Origin: Minisyncoccota bacterium
GTDB taxonomy: Bacteria > Patescibacteriota > Minisyncoccia > UBA6257 > XYB1-36-10
Direction: 5' to 3'
Length of the DNA: 6,206 nt
Assembly: GCA_028709185.1 (NCBI GenBank)
Contig: JAQVXM010000038.1
Coordinates: 1 to 6,206, forward strand
Translations under genes and position numbers: made by a program
Shown: one piece after another, positions 4,905 through 6,206 of the stretch
Layout of the letters: the number at the start of each line of letters is the position of its first letter
Numbering within the stretch: position 1 is the first letter of the stretch
Notes under the pieces: model-generated
What the model saw: only the letters and a program-made list of their open reading frames with translations
What the model was told of the DNA's origin: nothing
Database searches by the model: none

Positions 4905-4965
4905 TTTAAAACTTATTTGTAAAAATACACGGGACTTTATTTATATAATCAATTTCTCTGATAAA

Positions 4966-5193
4966 TTATTTTAGGACTTCTTCCGCTCCGTTTAAATTAA
5001 ATTGAGAAGAAGAAGAAGCGGATTTGATGTTTAAATTAAAAGCGGAATTAAAGCTATCCACTAAAAAATTAATACTACTAATAAGATACCAAAGAACAAT
5101 GATTAACATTAAAACTCCGAGGATAAGAAAAGTCAATTCCCGTTTATCTTTAAAAATAGCAATAAAATTATTTTTTAATTCTTCTTTATTCAT
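4966..5193 (-). CDS. small single-pass membrane protein downstream of pilO
   Basis: 75 aa: a charged N-terminus (MNKEELKNN, KDKREL), one strong transmembrane helix at about 20-44, then a short Asn/Ser-rich tail with SASSSSQ at 58-64. Its ATG is 2 nt after the pilO stop, so the two are almost certainly translationally coupled and likely work together. No family is recognised. Its position resembles that of pilP in pilMNOP operons, but there is no lipobox cysteine and it is far too short, so it should not be called PilP. No Shine-Dalgarno site is visible. The likely role is an accessory inner-membrane component of the type IV pilus, inferred from context only. Confidence 0.72.
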   Translation of the reverse strand: MNKEELKNNFIAIFKDKRELTFLILGVLMLIIVLWYLISSINFLVDSFNSAFNLNIKSASSSSQFNLNGAEEVLK

Positions 5194-5195
5194 AA

Positions 5196-5747
5196 TTATT
5201 CAAGACGATAAATTATTTTTCCGCGAGCAAAAAGACGAAGCTTGTCTTTTTCTCCTAAAATTGTATTGACGTCAAAATTATCAAACTGGACAAGGAAACG
5301 GCTTTTTTCCACTCTTTTTAAAAATCTAATAATGTTAGTAAAAGAACCGTCAATAGAAGCAGAAACACCAGCTTTACCGAGAAGTCCATTTTTTTCTTCA
5401 GTTTCTCCAGTAAAAGAAGAAGAAACTTCAACGCCGGTATCTTTAGCAATAGAAGCAAAATCTTCCTGAAGTTTCAGAAGGTCGTCTTTAGAAGCAAGTT
5501 TTTTTTCAAGTTCAACTTCAAGAGGAGCGGCTTTTTCAGATTCTTTTTTCAGAAGAAAATGGTTTTCCAAAATATTAGCCTTGCCTTGAATTTCCTGATT
5601 CACTCTTTTCATTTTATCGATGGTTTCGGTAATACTTTCTTTAACATAGCTATTCAAAAAAAGAATAACAAAAATACCTAAAAGAGAAAGAGCGGCCTTT
5701 AGACCGAAAAGAAGCTTAAAATTTTTTAAGATTTTTTTAAAATCCAT
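5196..5747 (-). CDS. pilO: PilO-like type IV pilus inner-membrane assembly protein
   Basis: 183 aa with the PilO layout: a short cytoplasmic N-terminus, one transmembrane helix at about 14-35 and a long coiled coil at about 37-105. A small ferredoxin-like domain follows, marked by VSASIDGSFTNIIRFLKRVE (128-147) and SRFLVQFDNFDV (149-160), the pattern of PilO/GspM-type proteins. PilO forms the PilN-PilO alignment complex linking the pilus machine across the membrane. No pilM or pilN precedes it; the gene is divergent from dprA instead, so the other components must be elsewhere. The ATG at 5747 has no Shine-Dalgarno site, and a likely extended -10 lies only about 13 nt upstream. The match is by architecture and motif pattern, so a generic PilO-superfamily label is the safe reading. 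Confidence 0.75.
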   Translation of the reverse strand: MDFKKILKNFKLLFGLKAALSLLGIFVILFLNSYVKESITETIDKMKRVNQEIQGKANILENHFLLKKESEKAAPLEVELEKKLASKDDLLKLQEDFASIAKDTGVEVSSSFTGETEEKNGLLGKAGVSASIDGSFTNIIRFLKRVEKSRFLVQFDNFDVNTILGEKDKLRLFARGKIIYRLE

Positions 5748-5759
5748 AATATCTTATTT

Positions 5760-5768
5760 ATTTTAACA
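5760..5768 (-). promoter_or_regulatory. extended -10 promoter of pilO
   Basis: TGTTAAAAT on the minus strand, hexamer TAAAAT at 5760-5765, with no good -35. Transcription would begin near 5753, so the leader before the ATG at 5747 is only a few bases and there is no room for a Shine-Dalgarno site. Confidence 0.45.
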
Positions 5769-5795
5769 TTTTAAGAAAAAAGAAAAAACAACTTA

Positions 5796-5804
5796 TGATA
5801 CAAT
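5796..5804 (+). promoter_or_regulatory. extended -10 promoter of dprA, probably leaderless transcript
   Basis: TGATACAAT on the plus strand, hexamer TACAAT at 5799-5804, 7 nt before the ATG at 5812. The predicted start of transcription falls on or next to the start codon. No -35 consensus is seen; the expected position is all A. Confidence 0.5.
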
Positions 5805-5811
5805 TTCAATA

Positions 5812-6206
5812 ATGGAAGAAGCGGTTTTTTACAACGCGATAAATATTTCTTTAAACGGGCAGTATAAAAAAATTGTCAGATTAAAGGAAAAATACGGAAG
5901 TTTTGAAAAAGCGTATTTTTCAGGAGAGGGAGGAGAGGTGGAAAAAATAGAAGTAGAAAAGGAATGGGAAAAATTGAAAGAGGCAAAAATAAAATTAATT
6001 TTAGAAAAAGAAGAAGAATATCCAAAAGTTCTAAAAGAAATTCCTTGGCCGCCTTTGGGAATTTATTATAAAGGAAAACTACCGGAAAAAAACGAGAGAG
6101 TAATAGCCATAGTCGGAACCAGAAAAGCAACTTTTGAAGGAAAAAGATTCGCAAAAGAAACAGCTGAGAAGCTGGCAAAAGTCGGAGTCGGAATAATCAG
6201 CGGACT
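5812..6206 (+). CDS. dprA: DprA/Smf DNA-processing protein, 3' partial
   Basis: The plus-strand frame from the ATG at 5812 is open to the window edge (131 codons). After an N-terminal helical region (1-60), residues 70-90 (YPKVLKEIPWPPLGIYYKGK) and 98-107 (IAIVGTRKAT), followed by GIISGL at 127-132, are the entry to the DprA Rossmann-like fold. VGTR and SGL are its hallmark motifs. DprA loads RecA on incoming single-stranded DNA in natural transformation, which fits the neighbouring type IV pilus gene, since pili take up that DNA. The N-terminal region is short and very Lys/Glu-rich. There is no Shine-Dalgarno site and the -10 box is 7 nt away, suggesting a leaderless mRNA. The C-terminal part is outside the window. 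Confidence 0.9.
   Translation, partial: MEEAVFYNAINISLNGQYKKIVRLKEKYGSFEKAYFSGEGGEVEKIEVEKEWEKLKEAKIKLILEKEEEYPKVLKEIPWPPLGIYYKGKLPEKNERVIAIVGTRKATFEGKRFAKETAEKLAKVGVGIISG

Noticed and set aside
4905..4965. Promoter for tRNA-Ile (TTGATT with TATTTT)
   Set aside because: The spacer would be 19 bp with a weak -35; read-through from the pilO unit explains transcription equally well.
5876..6178. Minus-strand Leu/Phe-rich 100-aa ORF
   Set aside because: It is the antisense shadow of the Lys/Glu-rich dprA coding sequence.

Overview
The window is AT-rich. It looks like a chromosomal piece from a small-genome bacterium of the Candidate Phyla Radiation (Patescibacteria, probably Parcubacteria-like). 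This is inferred from a MurF-like ligase with an unusual membrane-anchored N-terminus, a compact PilO gene, a DprA gene, very short intergenic gaps and mostly Shine-Dalgarno-free starts. It is not proven. Nearly everything reads on the minus strand; only dprA, at the right edge, reads on the plus strand.

Layout, left to right: (1) 1-1659 minus: a partial MurF-like peptidoglycan ligase, with an alpha/beta hydrolase directly upstream of it, 4 nt apart. (2) 1706-1738: a strong minus-strand terminator separating this pair from the next unit. (3) 1884-2216: an orphan HicB-like protein, expressed from a promoter inside the first copy of a 135-bp repeat (2282-2416). (4) 2417-2612: a gene-free stretch with a GC-rich, inverted-repeat-rich block. 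(5) 2613-3590: an HD-domain phosphohydrolase with its own promoter. (6) 3755-3780: a clean minus-strand terminator. (7) 3796-4335: an unrecognised cysteine-rich 179-aa protein, expressed from the second copy of the same repeat (4373-4507). (8) 4502-4904: three minus-strand tRNA genes (order of transcription Ile-GAU, Val-GAC, Ala-UGC), with stacked hairpins between Ile and Val. (9) 4966-5747: pilO plus a small membrane protein, both type IV pilus-type genes. (10) 5812-6206: the 5' part of dprA, divergent from pilO across 64 bp.

How the parts fit: the outer genes are ordinary core functions (cell-wall synthesis, type IV pilus, DNA uptake and processing, tRNAs). The centre (about 2217-4507) is accessory. 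It holds two copies of a repeat carrying an identical strong minus-strand promoter core, a structured GC-rich block, a HicB-like protein without a visible HicA, an HD hydrolase and an orphan gene. The second repeat copy runs into the 3' end of tRNA-Ala. The two genes downstream of the repeats have good Shine-Dalgarno sites and long leaders. The core genes have none, and some appear leaderless.

The most notable pattern is a promoter-bearing repeat that flanks a small cassette beside a tRNA gene. Its mobility is inference from this single window.
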